This document shows, piece after piece, positions 41,562-52,887 of a stretch of 64,000 bases of DNA. Positions within the stretch are counted from its first letter, which is position 1; every line of letters begins with the position of its first letter. The position numbers and the translations under genes were made by a program. The DNA is from Neodiprion pinetum (taxonomy: Eukaryota > Arthropoda > Insecta > Hymenoptera > Diprionidae), in assembly GCF_021155775.2 (NCBI RefSeq), contig NC_060238.1:10836001-10900000 (forward strand). Reading direction: 5' to 3'. The notes below the pieces were generated by a model. The model had not been told where the DNA came from. It saw nothing but the letters and a program-made list of their open reading frames with translations, and made no database searches.

Positions 41562-43571
41562 CTAAGCGGAGAAATTAGAAGATTATTATTAGGTTTAAAT
41601 ATTAACATATCAGAAGTCATAAGGTTTTCAAGCAGTGGGAACCACGGTTGTGTTGACCACAGTGGTATTACAATGACACCAGATGCTCCATCATTAATAA
41701 TTTTTTGTAATACTCGCGCTATTAAAGCGAAAGGTGGAAATGCGTAAAATTTATATTTTTTCCAATTAATTGTAAAAGCATCTATCACCATAGCATCCGG
41801 ATCACGTTCCCAAGCGCAATATTTTCTACATTTAGAATTATTTCGTGAAGCAAATAGATCAATTGCCGGTTCACCAAACCGTTTTATGATGCGTTTGAAC
41901 GCATAGTCCGCTAAACTCCATTCAGTATCTATATTTTTTACGCGAGATTGATTATCTGCTTCTTTATTTTCTCTTGATGGAATGTAAGAAGCATAAAGCC
42001 AGATCCTCCGTTCTTCACACCAGTCCCAAATTTCTTTGGCCAGTAGATGTAAGTGCAGGAATTGCGAACCACCCATTTTATTTATATAAGCCTTTGCTGT
42101 TGAATTATCAACTCTGATTAAAATCTCGCAATCACTCAACTCTGTTGCAAAGCACTTTAATGCCAAAAAAGCTGCTCGTAGTTCAAGATCATTAATATGT
42201 AAGCTTTTTTCCTCTGGTTTCCAGAAACCTCGAGCATGCTTTCCGTCACAATACGCTCCCCAGCCTGTAAGTGAAGCGTCTGAGAAAATTTCTCTTTTAT
42301 AATCCGCTATCCTTATTTTACGTGAAGCTATGGGGATTTTTTCCCCCCACCATCTGAGATCTTCAGAAATATATTTTGGTAACAACATGGTTTTTTCGTA
42401 ATTATTATAATTTGCTGTTAGAGCTTCTGTTTTGGCTTTTTCAAGTAGCTTACAATGTAGCATACCATATTCAACAGCTGGGCAAGCAGCTATGAGTGTC
42501 CCAATTATTTGGGCTAAAAATCTTATTTTGCATGTCTGCTTCTTCATTAAAATATTTACTTGATTTGAAATGGATTCTCTTTTCTGGTCAGTCAACTGTA
42601 GACAGAACTTCTCTGAATCAATAATCAGCCCCAAATATTTGCATCGTCTGCTTGGCTTAAAATTACTTTTTTTTTCGTTTACAATAAAACCGAGAGAAAT
42701 TAGAAATTCTTTCGTCGCTCTTAAGTTTGCCAAGCAAGATTTGATATCTAGCCCCATACAGAGAAAATCATCAAGGTATACAACGGATAAAAATCCTTCC
42801 TCTCGAAGGATATTGATAACAGGTTTTAATACCTTCGTAAATACGAACGGGGCTGAGCAAAGGCCGAATGGAGCACATGTGAACTCGTAGATTTCCCCTT
42901 GGAAAACAAATCTAAGATATTTTCTATCTGACTTATTCACTTGCATTAAGAAATAGGCATCTTTAAGATCAATAGTACCCATAAAAACTCCTGGTGCGAG
43001 TAATCTACAAACTGTTCTCATGTCTTCCATTTTAAAGTGATCCACCTCGATGAACTCGTTTAGATCTTTCAAATTAATTATAAATCTGTTAGATCCATCT
43101 GGCTTTGGGACCAAGAAGAACGAGGATATAAACTGGTCTTCCGTCGGTGAAACTTTCTCTACTGCTCCTAATTTTAATAATCTCTGAATTTCTACTTTTA
43201 TAGCGGAAATTTCAAGATCTGTCCAATTGCGCTCGAGTGGTGGTTTCGGTTGGTATGGTTTCGACTTAAAGGGTATTTTATACCCCTTAATAGCTTGCAG
43301 TATGAAGGGATCTGATGTAATTGTACGCCACTTGCTTAAAAATGCGCTTAGCCTTCCTGCAATATTTACCTGAGATTCGTTGATTAATATCGGCTCCGAT
43401 TCTTGCTGTTCTGACCCCGGTGGTGACTCTGTGGACCTTTCGATTGGCTGGAATATTTCTGATTGTAACTCGGCTTGGATGGTTTTGGTTTTGTGCCCGC
43501 CTGAGCTTGGTATCGTGGAACAGAAGGGCTCTTCACATTTAAATGGCTCGTTGGAGCTCCAGGTTTCTTAG
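41462..43571 (-). CDS. DIRS reverse transcriptase and RNase H
   Basis: The frame is open from about 43571, with the first ATG at 43114 (550 residues from there). RT homology begins before that ATG (KPPLERNWTDLE, LKLGAVEKVSP), so the product is longer and overlaps the gag frame by about 190 bp, probably reached by frameshift or internal initiation. From the ATG: motif A TIDLKDAYF (D49), motif B FGLCSAPF, and motif C VYLDDFL (113-119). RNase H follows, with IFSDASLTGWGAY, an E in NDLELRAAF, a D in RVDNSTAKAY and a D in KEADNQSR. A C-terminal extension with IDLFASRNNSKC is typical of DIRS pol. No stops or shifts are seen. Confidence 0.93.
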
Positions 43572-44268
43572 AAGACTGTTGGGATTTTATATCTGTCCCT
43601 ATTTTATCAATAACCTTAGATTCCTTAATCTTTTCCCCCAACTTGTCTCCAAATAACAGCTCACCAGTCTCAGTCTTCCCCAATAGTGCAGCCGTTTGTT
43701 TGTTTAGACTAGGCAGAATACAAGCTTTTCTGGCTATAGTCTGTCCTCGGTACAACTCAATTAAAATTTGTGAAGAATCCCATAAATTTTCTAACATCTT
43801 TTTTATGTCAATTTCTTCTCGTTTCTTTGTGAGTAAGGGATCGATGACCAAACTTAATGCTGATAATGCAGAGCCAGCTAAGTTTTGGGTGTTTGAGAAG
43901 TATTTATCTCTCTTAAGAGACCCATCATTTAGTGATGCAGCAATTTCAGGGTTTAACTTCGGGGCCTCTAAAGAACATTCACCTTTTCTGGGGTATTTTT
44001 TGAGTAGAAGCTCTTTAGTTTCTTTAGTTTGTCCCGTTTTGAGCCACATTTTCCAGCGATTAGAAATATGACTTGATAGTTTTAAGCCTTCTGGCTCAGA
44101 CGCTGGAGTTTCTCCGATGATTTTTAGGATCTCTGGGTCCAGGTCTAAAGTTTCTGTAACCCCACTGGCTGATTGTGTTTCTTGTGATGTTTCCCCAGTT
44201 TCATTTTCATTTGATAAATCTATAACTGGAGTTTCTCTCTCCTCCGGATTTTTCGGTGTGGCGTTCAC
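43384..44268 (-). CDS. DIRS gag-like protein
   Basis: This frame, in gag position upstream of RT, is 294 codons from a GTG at 44268, but no ATG opens it. A splice-acceptor-like TTTTCTCTCTCTCTTTTACAG just upstream suggests it is the second exon of gag. The N-terminus is acidic. The middle has ISNRWKMWLKTGQTKE, SALSLVIDPLL and LIELYRGQTIARKACILPSL, a pattern shared by DIRS gag proteins. The C-terminus is basic and polar (SSQSKGPQSHHRGQNSKNRSRY), as for nucleic-acid binding. No zinc knuckle is present. Confidence 0.75.
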   Translation of the reverse strand: MNATPKNPEERETPVIDLSNENETGETSQETQSASGVTETLDLDPEILKIIGETPASEPEGLKLSSHISNRWKMWLKTGQTKETKELLLKKYPRKGECSLEAPKLNPEIAASLNDGSLKRDKYFSNTQNLAGSALSALSLVIDPLLTKKREEIDIKKMLENLWDSSQILIELYRGQTIARKACILPSLNKQTAALLGKTETGELLFGDKLGEKIKESKVIDKIGTDIKSQQSSKKPGAPTSHLNVKSPSVPRYQAQAGTKPKPSKPSYNQKYSSQSKGPQSHHRGQNSKNRSRY

Positions 44269-44414
44269 AGTGCTCCCTGGAGTCTCTGTAAAAGAGAGAG
44301 AGAAAATAGTTTATTTTGGTTATGTCTTACCTCTCGTGTAAGTTCAACCATAATATTTTCAGCTTTGTCTTATCTCACGTATAAGCTCAGCTGTTTTTAA
44401 TTTCCGTACTTATG

Positions 44415-44705
44415 TTATGTCTCGCATAACCTTGACGGATATGTATGTATATATATATATATTTTACAATAATTGCCTAAATAATACTTGCTTCGATTTT
44501 TTGACAGGTTTAAGGGAGCTGCTTGGACATTTGTTTGTTCCGGCTCACCTAACTTTCCATTCTGAGCACCGCCATTGTCATTCTCCTTGTCGTTGTTTAT
44601 CCTCTGTTCGCGTTTTTCCAGCTTCTTTTCCATTTCACGCAGTCGCTTTTTTAATTTTTCATAATCTTTGTCTCGATCAGAAGATTTCCTCTTATGTCCA
44701 CCCAT
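44415..44705 (-). CDS. DIRS gag first segment (coiled coil)
   Basis: The frame begins MGGHKRKSSDRDKDYEKLKK and continues with a heptad-like, highly charged RLREMEKKLEKREQRINN, then a polar tail ending in LNLSKNRSKYY. It is the most upstream frame in the element, about 250 bp inside the right terminal repeat. It probably forms the N-terminus of gag, spliced to the frame ending at 43384. The residues after about position 70 come from a T-rich/(TA)n tract and are unlikely to be real. I could not fix the donor. Confidence 0.6.
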   Translation of the reverse strand: MGGHKRKSSDRDKDYEKLKKRLREMEKKLEKREQRINNDKENDNGGAQNGKLGEPEQTNVQAAPLNLSKNRSKYYLGNYCKIYIYIHTYPSRLCET

Positions 44706-44811
44706 TTTTAAGTAATAAAAACTTGAATTGTCCGTTAAATAAATTAAAATGTTTTGATTAAAAAACTCTCACGTGTTTACTTGTTAGCACGAAAAAATGT
44801 TATGACGAAAG

Positions 44812-44958
44812 TGACCGTGTGGCGCCGCCACCTCCACTGGAGGCACCATACGCGGTCAATTTAAATCTTTAAACTCAAAAAGACGTGGTTAGAATAGCTA
44901 GAAGAGATGGCACTACAAATTGTATACATGTAATCAGGAGGGCGAGACTGGAAGTATA
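44812..44958. repeat. DIRS right inverted terminal repeat
   Basis: Inverted match to about 40086-40232. The outermost bases (GGCGAGACTGGAAGTATA) match the second half of the internal complementary region in reverse complement. Confidence 0.88.
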
Positions 44959-45475
44959 AATATAAATATATATATATAAATGTGTGTGTAAATATATATA
45001 TATATAGATATATATATTATTGTTTTTAATTTACTTTTAAAAAAAGTGAAATTTCGAGGTAAACATTTTTTTTTACATCATTCAAATTTCTGAAGATTAT
45101 ATATAATCATTAGAAAAATCCTATGAATTTTTCAATTATCTGCTCACATATCAATTAAAATAAAAATATTATTCATTAGAAGAATGCCATTTGATTTACT
45201 TTATGAATTGTAATTTGGAACATTGATACAATGGATTAGAACTTATTATGAAATCAAAAGAAAATATACAGATAGATAAATTATTATTCATTCAATTTTG
45301 TATATTCAATTTCTGAAAATCAATTATTTTCTAATTCAGGAAGAATAATTTCTTTAAATACGTCAATTTTTATTTTAATAAAGTATTCAACTTAATAACC
45401 TCCATTTATATTCTATTATATTTATGTATAATATAAATATATATATGTGTGTGGGTATATATATTTATATATATG

Positions 45476-45560
<85 letters not shown>

Positions 45561-46494
45561 ATTCTTGATTCACATTTAAAAAAAGGGAAATTTAAAAAAA
45601 AAATTTTTCTACATTACTTAAATTTTCTCAAATTATATATAATTATCAGAAAAATCCTATATGTTTTTCAATTATCTGCTCACATATTATTCAGAATAAA
45701 AATATCATTCATTAGAAAAATGCCGTTTAATTTACTTTATAAATTGTAATTTTGAACATTTATACAATAAATTAGAAATAATTATGAAATCTAAAGGAAA
45801 CATACAATTAGATGAATTATTATTTGTCTGATTTCATGTTTTCAATTTTCATAAATTATTTATTCTTTAATTTGAGAAGAATAATTTGTTAAAATAAATC
45901 ATTTTTGATTTTATTCAATCATTTAACTCAATCACCTCTATTTATATTCTGTTATATTAATGTTTAATATAAATATATAGAAATATATATATTTATATAT
46001 GTGTGTGTGTGTTTCAATACATATATACATATTATCATCTTCAATTTACTTTTAAAAAAAGTGACATATGAAAAAAAAAAAATTGTTTTCACATCATTTC
46101 AATTTTATAAAGTTCTATATAATTATTAGAAAAATCCTATATATTTTTGATTTTTATCTGCTCTCATATTAATTAAAATGAAGATATTATTCATTAGAAA
46201 CATGCTATTTGATTTACTTTATGAATTGTAATTTGGAACATTTGTACAATGGATTAGAACTTATCATGAAATTTGAAGAAAACATACAGATAAATAAATT
46301 ATTATTCATTCAATTTCATATTTTTAATTTTTAAAAATTAATTATTCTTTGATTTGAGAAAATCAATTTATTTAAATGAATCATTTTTTATTTCATCAAA
46401 TTATTTAACCTAATTACCTCCATTTATATTTTATCATATTGATGTATAATATGAATATATATAAATATATTTACATATATGTGTGTGTACATAT
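44959..46494 (+). repeat. AT-rich satellite, plus orientation
   Basis: Anchors CTGCTC(A/T)CAT occur at 45140, 45676 and 46158. The 536-bp spacing of the first pair is explained by an expanded (AT)n tract. The array is interrupted at 46494 by an LTR-like element. Confidence 0.9.
45477..45555. repeat. (AT)n microsatellite
   Basis: An almost pure AT run of about 80 bp, an expansion of the TA/TG tract present in each satellite unit. Confidence 0.95.
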
Positions 46495-49198
46495 TGTAAC
46501 CAATATTTTTATGTTTATGAGTTTGAGGGTAAAACGATGGAAACGATAATTGGTTACCCTACGGCGCAGTCACTAACCTGAAGAATTAGATAGAGAGAGA
46601 GGTAATACGAGAGAAAGATACGATTGTTGGGCGCCAGACGCACATGCGTCAAAAATAGATAATTAGAGAAAAAGACAAAGGTAAAGGTAAAGGTAATGGA
46701 TAAAGATAAGGTCAGGTTCTACGACGGTTTTGCACGGTTTGCTCAGATAGACAAGATAATGGTAGAGGGGCGGAGTCGAATCCAATAGATAAAATAAGAA
46801 ACAGGTGAAGCAGGAATAATATCAAATATATTAGGCGAGAAGCGATAAGTTTAATGACAAGCAAGTAGCTGAAGAGATTGAGATACAATTATGATAAATG
46901 CGATAATTAACAATAGTTACAGCCAGAGAAAAGCTAAGCGAGAGATTTGACAAATAATGGAACGTTTTCCGAATAAGCGGGAAATATGCGCAAGCTCGCA
47001 ATACTAAAGGTAATGATTAACACGGTTTTATGATGAATAGGCAGAACACGAAAGGATATACTGTACTTAAATTAAGCAGTAAGCAAATAAACCATAAAAT
47101 ATGGGAAGCGATTATAAACACATGCGAAATACAACAATTGTAATAGTTATCACATTACCAGAATGATCAGAAATAGGCAGACAGGGAATTATGAATTACA
47201 AGGTAAATTCAAGTGACAGGTCAAGGAGAAAATTATCATAAGATATAGAGAATATCAGATTATACGTAGCCTCTAGTTTGCGGTAAGTGCGAGAGAAAGA
47301 GAGATAATATTCGGTACGATAAAAGGCAATTCAAGATAGGACAAACAATATTCAAGATAATTAATATGCAACGTACGGCGAACCAAAGAGACTGCGGACA
47401 GCTACGATCAGCGATATTAGCGAAGAAAATAATGAAAAAGATGTTATGCGATACGGCACAATACTCCAATGTCAAATGAACGACGAGCGGGACCGCGCAG
47501 CGATATAAGATCGCTCCCGCGGTACACTCACTAAGATACGATAATCAACGATAATAGGTAAAGAGACAGATAGAAACTAATCAGAGAAAATATAACAAAA
47601 TAGCAATGCTCAGTAGCTAAGATAAAAATTGATCCTTCAACGGAACGCGCTGCTAGACAGCGATATTGGACATTCAAATATTCCAGAAAAGAAAGATAAT
47701 AAAATAAAGCAATAGTCACTACAATGCGTAAGTAATAGTCAATCAGTCGCGAAGTTACTTGCAATAAGACAGAGAAAGGGACAAGATAAGAGATAAGAGA
47801 GAATAAGGTACGAGCCCAGGTGGCTCAAGCAGACCAACTGCAAGATGAAGAGAAAAGATACGAGCCCAATTGGCTCAAGCAGACCAACTGCAAGGTAAAG
47901 AGAGAAAGAGATGAAGGTAAAGGTACGATATATTGCAAGTAATCTAGTGGCTTCACAAAATAGAAAAGGAACCTCACTTACGTAAAAGAAGATATAGCAG
48001 GTACTAGCGAATGCGGTATAATAGCGAGAACTAAGTACGGTGATAGTAGTAATGGCACTGAATATGACGATAGCACGTCGTTGCGATTCAGGAACTGAAC
48101 GTAGAGTGACGAGATGAGCGATGATCCTGATTTTCGTCGAGCTGCTGTCACGTGATTCTTCCTCAAATTTGCGGTATTTTAATTGGACCAGCAGGTCGCG
48201 TAGGCCTGGTCCACGGGTAGGCGGCGATAATCCCTCGCCGCTTGTTTTTCTTTTCCCTCGACGACAGGTATCGAGGTATCGGGAAGTCGGAAGGTGGTTA
48301 GAGATGTTTTCCTTCAGCTATGCGGTATCATTGGTGAGAGGGGGGGGGTCGTACTGCTCATGTGTTGCGATATTGACGTGTGCGGCAATAGTACGTCACC
48401 GGTCCTTCGGACTTGCGACCGACTCTAACTCACTCCTTGCTTTACTGGTACTCCCCGTTGTAGCTATTTCGTTGGCGCTGCATCCCGGCCCTCGCTCATC
48501 GAAGCCCTCATGCCGGAACGATCTGGTGGTGATGGCCCTCAACCCGGATCCCCACACTAGATCCACCAGATCCACGTGGTCAGCATATCATTAGCCTATA
48601 CCACGCCGCAGTCCTTCGATAGGACGGTTCGTGAAGAGAAAACCGTCCTCTATTGGATAGTCAACGACTTAGTAGATGTTAGGGTCGGTTCAGCTCCAGG
48701 CTAATAAGTATCGTCGACGGGAGGCTCTGTTGTGTTTTTGACGCACAGCCCTGTACGCCGTCTAACGATGCATCCGAGCGGTAGAAGCATTCGTTCGTGG
48801 TTCGGCTCCTGGCCGATAAGTCTCAAATACTTGGAGGTGCTGTTTGTGCATCACGCACAACCCTGTTCGACAACTAGATAGGCATCCATCGGGAGTGGTT
48901 TCAGCGGTATTCGTTCGTCTGTAGTCGGTTGTGGTCGATGTTGAGCTAGTACGTGACCCCTATCAGGCAGTGTCCTGGTATCTTGACGCGCAGGTCTCGC
49001 GGATGGTTCTCGTAGAGCATTACAGAATTAGAAAATAGCATACCATTAGCTTAGTAAAGAGAATTCAACTTAAAGATAATTCGTCGTTCATTTTTGGAGT
49101 ATTGGCCTCAGACGTGCTTTTGTTATTTTTAGCGATATCTGCACCTAGGGGAATGCGATAAGTGAACAAAGTGACGGGGTACGAAATACCACGTCACA
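46495..49198. mobile_element. LTR-like element (probable solo LTR), 2.7 kb
   Basis: It begins TGTAACCAATA and ends ACCACGTCACA, flanked by ATAT on both sides (46491-46494 and 49199-49202); the flank is itself AT-rich, so this duplication is weak evidence. The interior is clearly not satellite. It has no gag, pol or second LTR copy that I can see. Two ~49-bp tandem units share TACGAGCCCA and GGCTCAAGCAGACCAACTGC (near 47809 and 47858). A degenerate duplication near 48680-48920 shares GGTTC(A/G)GCTCC. The frame at 48121-48594 is unsupported. Read on the minus strand the start TGTGACGTGG matches that of 3019-6146, suggesting related LTRs. Confidence 0.55.
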
Positions 49199-49232
<34 letters not shown>

Positions 49233-49866
49233 TATGATTGTTCATTTACTCTTAAAGAAAGAGAAATTTTAAAAACGAAAATTTCGTCACGTGATTTAAA
49301 TTTTTTAAAATCATATATAATTATTATAAAAATCCTATATATTTTTCAATTATCTGCTCACATATTGATTAATATGAAAATATTATTATTCAGAAAAATC
49401 GCATTTAATTTACTTTATAAATTGTAATTTGGAACATTTATACAATGAATTAGAAATAATCATGAAATTTACCAAAAACATACAGATTGATAGATTTTTT
49501 ATTTATTCAATTCCATATTTTTGATCTACAAAAATTAACTATTCTTTAATTAAGGAAAAATAATTTATTTGAATAAATCATTTTCTATTCTATTGAATTA
49601 TTCAACCTGATTACCTCCATTTATATTCCATTATATGAATGTATAATATAAATATGCATGAATAAATATACATATACTTGTGTGTGTGTGTATATATATA
49701 TGTATAAATACATTTCAATTTTCGATTTACTTTTAAAAAGAGATGAAATTTTAAAAAAAAAAAATTTTTTTCCACATGATTTAAATTTTTTAAATTGATA
49801 TATAATTATTAGAAAAATCCTATTTATTTTTTAATTATCTGCTCACATAATGAATAAAATAAAAAT
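49199..49866 (+). repeat. AT-rich satellite, plus orientation
   Basis: Anchors CTGCTCACAT occur at 49354 and 49839. The second unit is cut after CTGCTCACATAATGAATAAA by a 319-bp insertion. Confidence 0.88.
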
Positions 49867-50185
49867 GTGAAGAAAATATATTTCTTTGAAAGGCGCATGC
49901 GCCATGTCGGTAAACCCAGGGTCGCTATAGACGGTAGAGATAAGAGAGAAGAGACAGGTGTCAAAGAGGCTCAAAATAAAAGACCTCCATAGTGAAACGT
50001 CGAAGAGAAATCGGCAAATTAAACAAAGAACATAAATGTCGTTTCTTTGTTTTCAGGTGAGAGTTTATATAATAAGATGCACAGATCCCTGAGGGAAAAA
50101 AAGGATAAAATAAAAATCTTTGTTTTCAGAGCAACGCCACGTTTTGTTAATTTGCAAAAACCTAACCTCCAAAATAAATCACATT
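49867..50185. mobile_element. 319-bp insertion with ATAAAAAT duplication
   Basis: Non-satellite sequence interrupts a unit and is flanked by ATAAAAAT at 49859-49866 and 50186-50193; satellite sequence resumes directly after. It starts GTGAAGAAAATATA and ends AAATAAATCACATT, with only GTGA/TCAC as a possible inverted end. It contains GGCGCATGCGCC and two CTTTGTTTTCAG(A/G) phrases. Probably a short non-autonomous element; the class is unknown. Confidence 0.5.
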
Positions 50186-50769
50186 ATAAAAATATTATTC
50201 ATTAGAAAAATGCCGTTTAATTTACTTTATGAATTGTGATTTGGAACATTTATACAATGGATTAGAACTTATTATGAAATTTGAAGAAAACATACAGATA
50301 GACAAATGATTATTCATTTGAATCCATGTTTTTAATTTGTAAAAATTAATTATTCTTTGATTCAAGAAAAACGATTCATTTGAATTAATCATTTTATATT
50401 TAATCAAATTATTCAACTCAATTACCTCCATTTATATTTTATTATATAAATGTATAATATAATGTATAATAGTAATGTATAATAAGAATGTATATGTGTG
50501 TATTATAATTTTTGATTTACTTTCAAAAAAAAAAAAAAATTTTGAAAAAAAAAATTTTTTCGCATTAGTTAAATTTTTCAAAATTATATATAATTATTAA
50601 AAAAATTTGATATTTCATATTTTTTCATTTTCATAGATTAAGTATTCTTTAATTTCAGGAAAATAATTTGTTTGAATAAATGAGTTTTTATTTCATTTAA
50701 TCATTTAACTTGATTACCTTCATTTATATTTTATAATATTAATGTATAATATGAATATGTATAAATATA
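50186..50769 (+). repeat. AT-rich satellite, end of plus-oriented part
   Basis: The rest of the interrupted unit plus one shortened unit, which lacks the CTGCTCACAT anchor. It ends at a CAGGGTGTCCC repeat at 50770. Confidence 0.85.
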
Positions 50770-50980
50770 CAGGGTGTCCCTAAATTGAGGGACACGGACC
50801 AGCCAGCGTGATACCTGACCGAAATGCAACCGAGAATTTCTTTACCGGAAGGTCGTCCGACGCATAGTTTTTGAATTATAAGCGATAGCGTTGAGCCAAT
50901 CAGAGTGCACCATTTCATCTGGATTTGCCGCCACGGAAATTGCTGTTTTGTTCGTCTGGGTGAATTATTATTATTCGGTT
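50770..50980 (+). repeat. CAGGGTGTCCC dispersed repeat, copy 1
   Basis: It starts CAGGGTGTCCCTAAATT and matches 63801-64000 in the same orientation through CCGAGAATT, GTCCGACGCAT, TTTTTGAATTATAAGCGATAG, CCAATCAGAGTGCACCATTTC and GCCGCCACGGAAATTGCTG. Its right limit is unknown because the second copy runs off the window. Probably one end of a transposon family, but I cannot name it. Confidence 0.65.
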
Positions 50981-51793
50981 GCAAAGTAGATATCGGCACC
51001 TCCCCTCTCTCGCTGTTGTACCCCTTCTCGAGCGCTGACCTCGGTATTGTTGCCGCGGCACACGCTGCCGGCCGCACACCCACGGACGTACACTTGTGTG
51101 TGTGAAAATAAGCGAATGCCCAGCAACACAATACTACCAAACACACATCTACGAGTGAAAATAAAAATAAATCTCGAAATAAATCAGCCGATTTAAGATT
51201 TGATGTTATAAAACACTTCCAATCATCGATGTATGCATAAAACTAGAGATTTCAGACGGTTGATATGCCGTTAGGGTTCATAATTAGTCATTCAATTAAT
51301 CTGAATTATGCTTTCCAAACATTTTCTGTGTCTTTGCAAGATAACTTTTCCACTAGTTTGAAATTCATCATTGACATACGATTCTTCAATAATGCGAGGA
51401 AACAACAACTCGCTGAATTGACGTGTCAATAGGTTTGTAAATCAATTACAATTCACCTGAGTTACCACAAAATAACTGAATAAATGAGAATTCACGGAAT
51501 CACTAAAAATGATAACTGAAATCATGAGAATTATTTGAGATATAACTGAATTAGGAAGAGTTGTGATAAGTCAAGTTACTCTGAATAACTTTAGATTCGT
51601 GCCAAAATTTTATGTTTAGATAGAAAAATAATTAAATTCAAATAAAAAAGTAATTTTAAATCAAGAAGAAGAAAATTTCCAAATACCTGAATTCAAATGA
51701 AGCAATTTGAATTTAATAAATCTATCCGAATTTAAGGAAAAATAATAATTATTATTCGGACCAGAAAAATGAAGTCGAATTACATGAATAAAT
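50981..51793. other. Unassigned, no gene seen
   Basis: It may include the rest of the CAGGGTGTCCC repeat and, from about 51700, margins of the truncated LTR element. A GC-rich part (50990-51110) gives way to AT-rich sequence with irregular AACTGAA/GAATTA phrases. No convincing coding frame. Confidence 0.35.
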
Positions 51794-52588
51794 TCAATTA
51801 AACTGGCGTTCATAATCTGCCCATGGAATTTTTCCGTCAAAAATTGGCGGTTTTAAAGGATAAAAAGGTTTCTCATTAATCTGAGAAGCAATCTCAGGAA
51901 ATCTCGAATTATTTAATTGATTAAAATGAGAACATTGAGGCCGAACTTGAGTCAAAGACTCGGAAAAACCAGCCTCATTATTTACTCTCATTCTACTAAT
52001 TGGAGATTCATCTACTCTCCTAATAAAAGGCACAGACCTTGATTCAGGAACATCCTGGAATCCACCTGAATGTTGAATCTGTCGGACAGTGGAAACGGGA
52101 ACAGGAAAAGGAACAGGAGAGGGAAGCGGCGTAACAACTCTGGAACCTCGTGGGGTGACAGCCGGTTCTCCTGAGCCATTCACCTGATGAACAGCCTGAA
52201 GAGCCGCCACAGTCGTCCCGAACAGTTCGTGTAGACTAGTTTCGGATCGTTCTTGTGCCTCTCTATCAAGCCTGCGCTGTTCCAGCTGTTGTTCATGTTC
52301 TTTTCTTCGCTGTTCTTGTTGATCAAGAAGCAGCTGAAGAAGTTGCTGTTGTTGGCGCTCAGCAGCCTCTTGCTGTTGAGACATGATCTTCAGCAGATCA
52401 ATTTGAGAGATTGTCGAAGGAATTGGAAGAGGGTCCACTGAAGGTGATGGAATTGTTTCAGGGACCCGCGGATTCTCCATAACGAAAGGTTCTTCTCCGC
52501 TTCTTTCTCTTCGTCGTGAGCGCGTCAAACGACTGCTACTCATAATTAAAGTTCGTGCACTGAATTGACTCAATGAATAAGAACTCAA
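51794..52588 (-). CDS. LTR retrotransposon gag, N-terminal part
   Basis: This 264-residue frame lies 21 bp inside a minus-strand LTR. It starts MSSYSLSQFSARTLIM and has a glutamine/glutamate-rich coiled coil (QQQEAAERQQQQLLQLLLDQQEQRRKE, shown here only by its opening and not in full). It ends with PPIFDGKIPWADYERQFN, the conserved start of the retrotransposon-gag domain of Gypsy-type elements. The protein stops exactly there, at TGA, and the expected capsid part does not follow in any frame I read. The element is therefore truncated or internally deleted after the gag N-terminus. Confidence 0.7.
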   Translation of the reverse strand: MSSYSLSQFSARTLIMSSSRLTRSRRRERSGEEPFVMENPRVPETIPSPSVDPLPIPSTISQIDLLKIMSQQQEAAERQQQQLLQLLLDQQEQRRKEHEQQLEQRRLDREAQERSETSLHELFGTTVAALQAVHQVNGSGEPAVTPRGSRVVTPLPSPVPFPVPVSTVRQIQHSGGFQDVPESRSVPFIRRVDESPISRMRVNNEAGFSESLTQVRPQCSHFNQLNNSRFPEIASQINEKPFYPLKPPIFDGKIPWADYERQFN

Positions 52589-52609
52589 GATCCCGCTTCT
52601 GACACCAAT

Positions 52610-52887
52610 TGTAACGATTTAGGCGTTACGTTAATAAAATATGGATCCGCGAGTTTACTTATTATCAAATCAAAGGCGTGAACAAAAATATCGTGATAAA
52701 TGCTTTTAATGCAATATACGTGTTTCTTGTTTAAAGTCTGAAACAAGACTGTTTTTACAATAATATCGGTTGGCGCAGCAACCTTATTCTTTTTAAAGAC
52801 ATAAGAGGTTTATAAACGTCTTTTATCTATGCTGACTACTAGATCATTAAAGAGGGGGCAAAACGGGTGATTTCACCCTTTGTAACA
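52610..52887 (-). repeat. 5' LTR of truncated element, 278 bp
   Basis: On the minus strand it begins TGTTACAAAGGGTG and ends CGTTACA. A primer-binding-site-like TGGTGTCAGAAGCGGGAT follows two bases later, then the gag frame. The outer flank is satellite (ATATAT). No second LTR is found, so the 3' part of the element is missing. Confidence 0.8.

Larger units (their letters stand above)
40026..44958 (-). mobile_element. DIRS-type YR retrotransposon, structurally complete
   Basis: On the minus strand, gag-like frames, an RT/RNase H frame and a tyrosine recombinase frame follow in order. Inverted terminal repeats about 150 bp long bound it: about 40086-40232 at the left matches the reverse complement of about 44812-44955. 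An internal complementary region (40323-40443) carries the reverse complement of the outer left end (40026-40099) joined directly to sequence matching the outer right end. This is the DIRS1 arrangement used to circularise the DNA intermediate. As expected of YR elements, no target duplication is visible. Coding frames look intact, so this could be a recent copy. Confidence 0.92.

Noticed and set aside
45477..45555. (AT)n tract as a replication origin or cruciform
   Set aside because: It is an expansion of a tract present in every satellite unit; the sequence alone does not support a function.
46622..46636. Primer-binding-site-like TGGCGCCCAACAATC on the minus strand
   Set aside because: The sequence before it does not end in CA as an LTR should, and no internal coding region follows before the element ends at 46495.
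48121..48594. 157-codon plus-strand frame inside the 46.5-49.2 kb element
   Set aside because: Composition follows local base content, no domain is recognisable, and it lies within a probable LTR.
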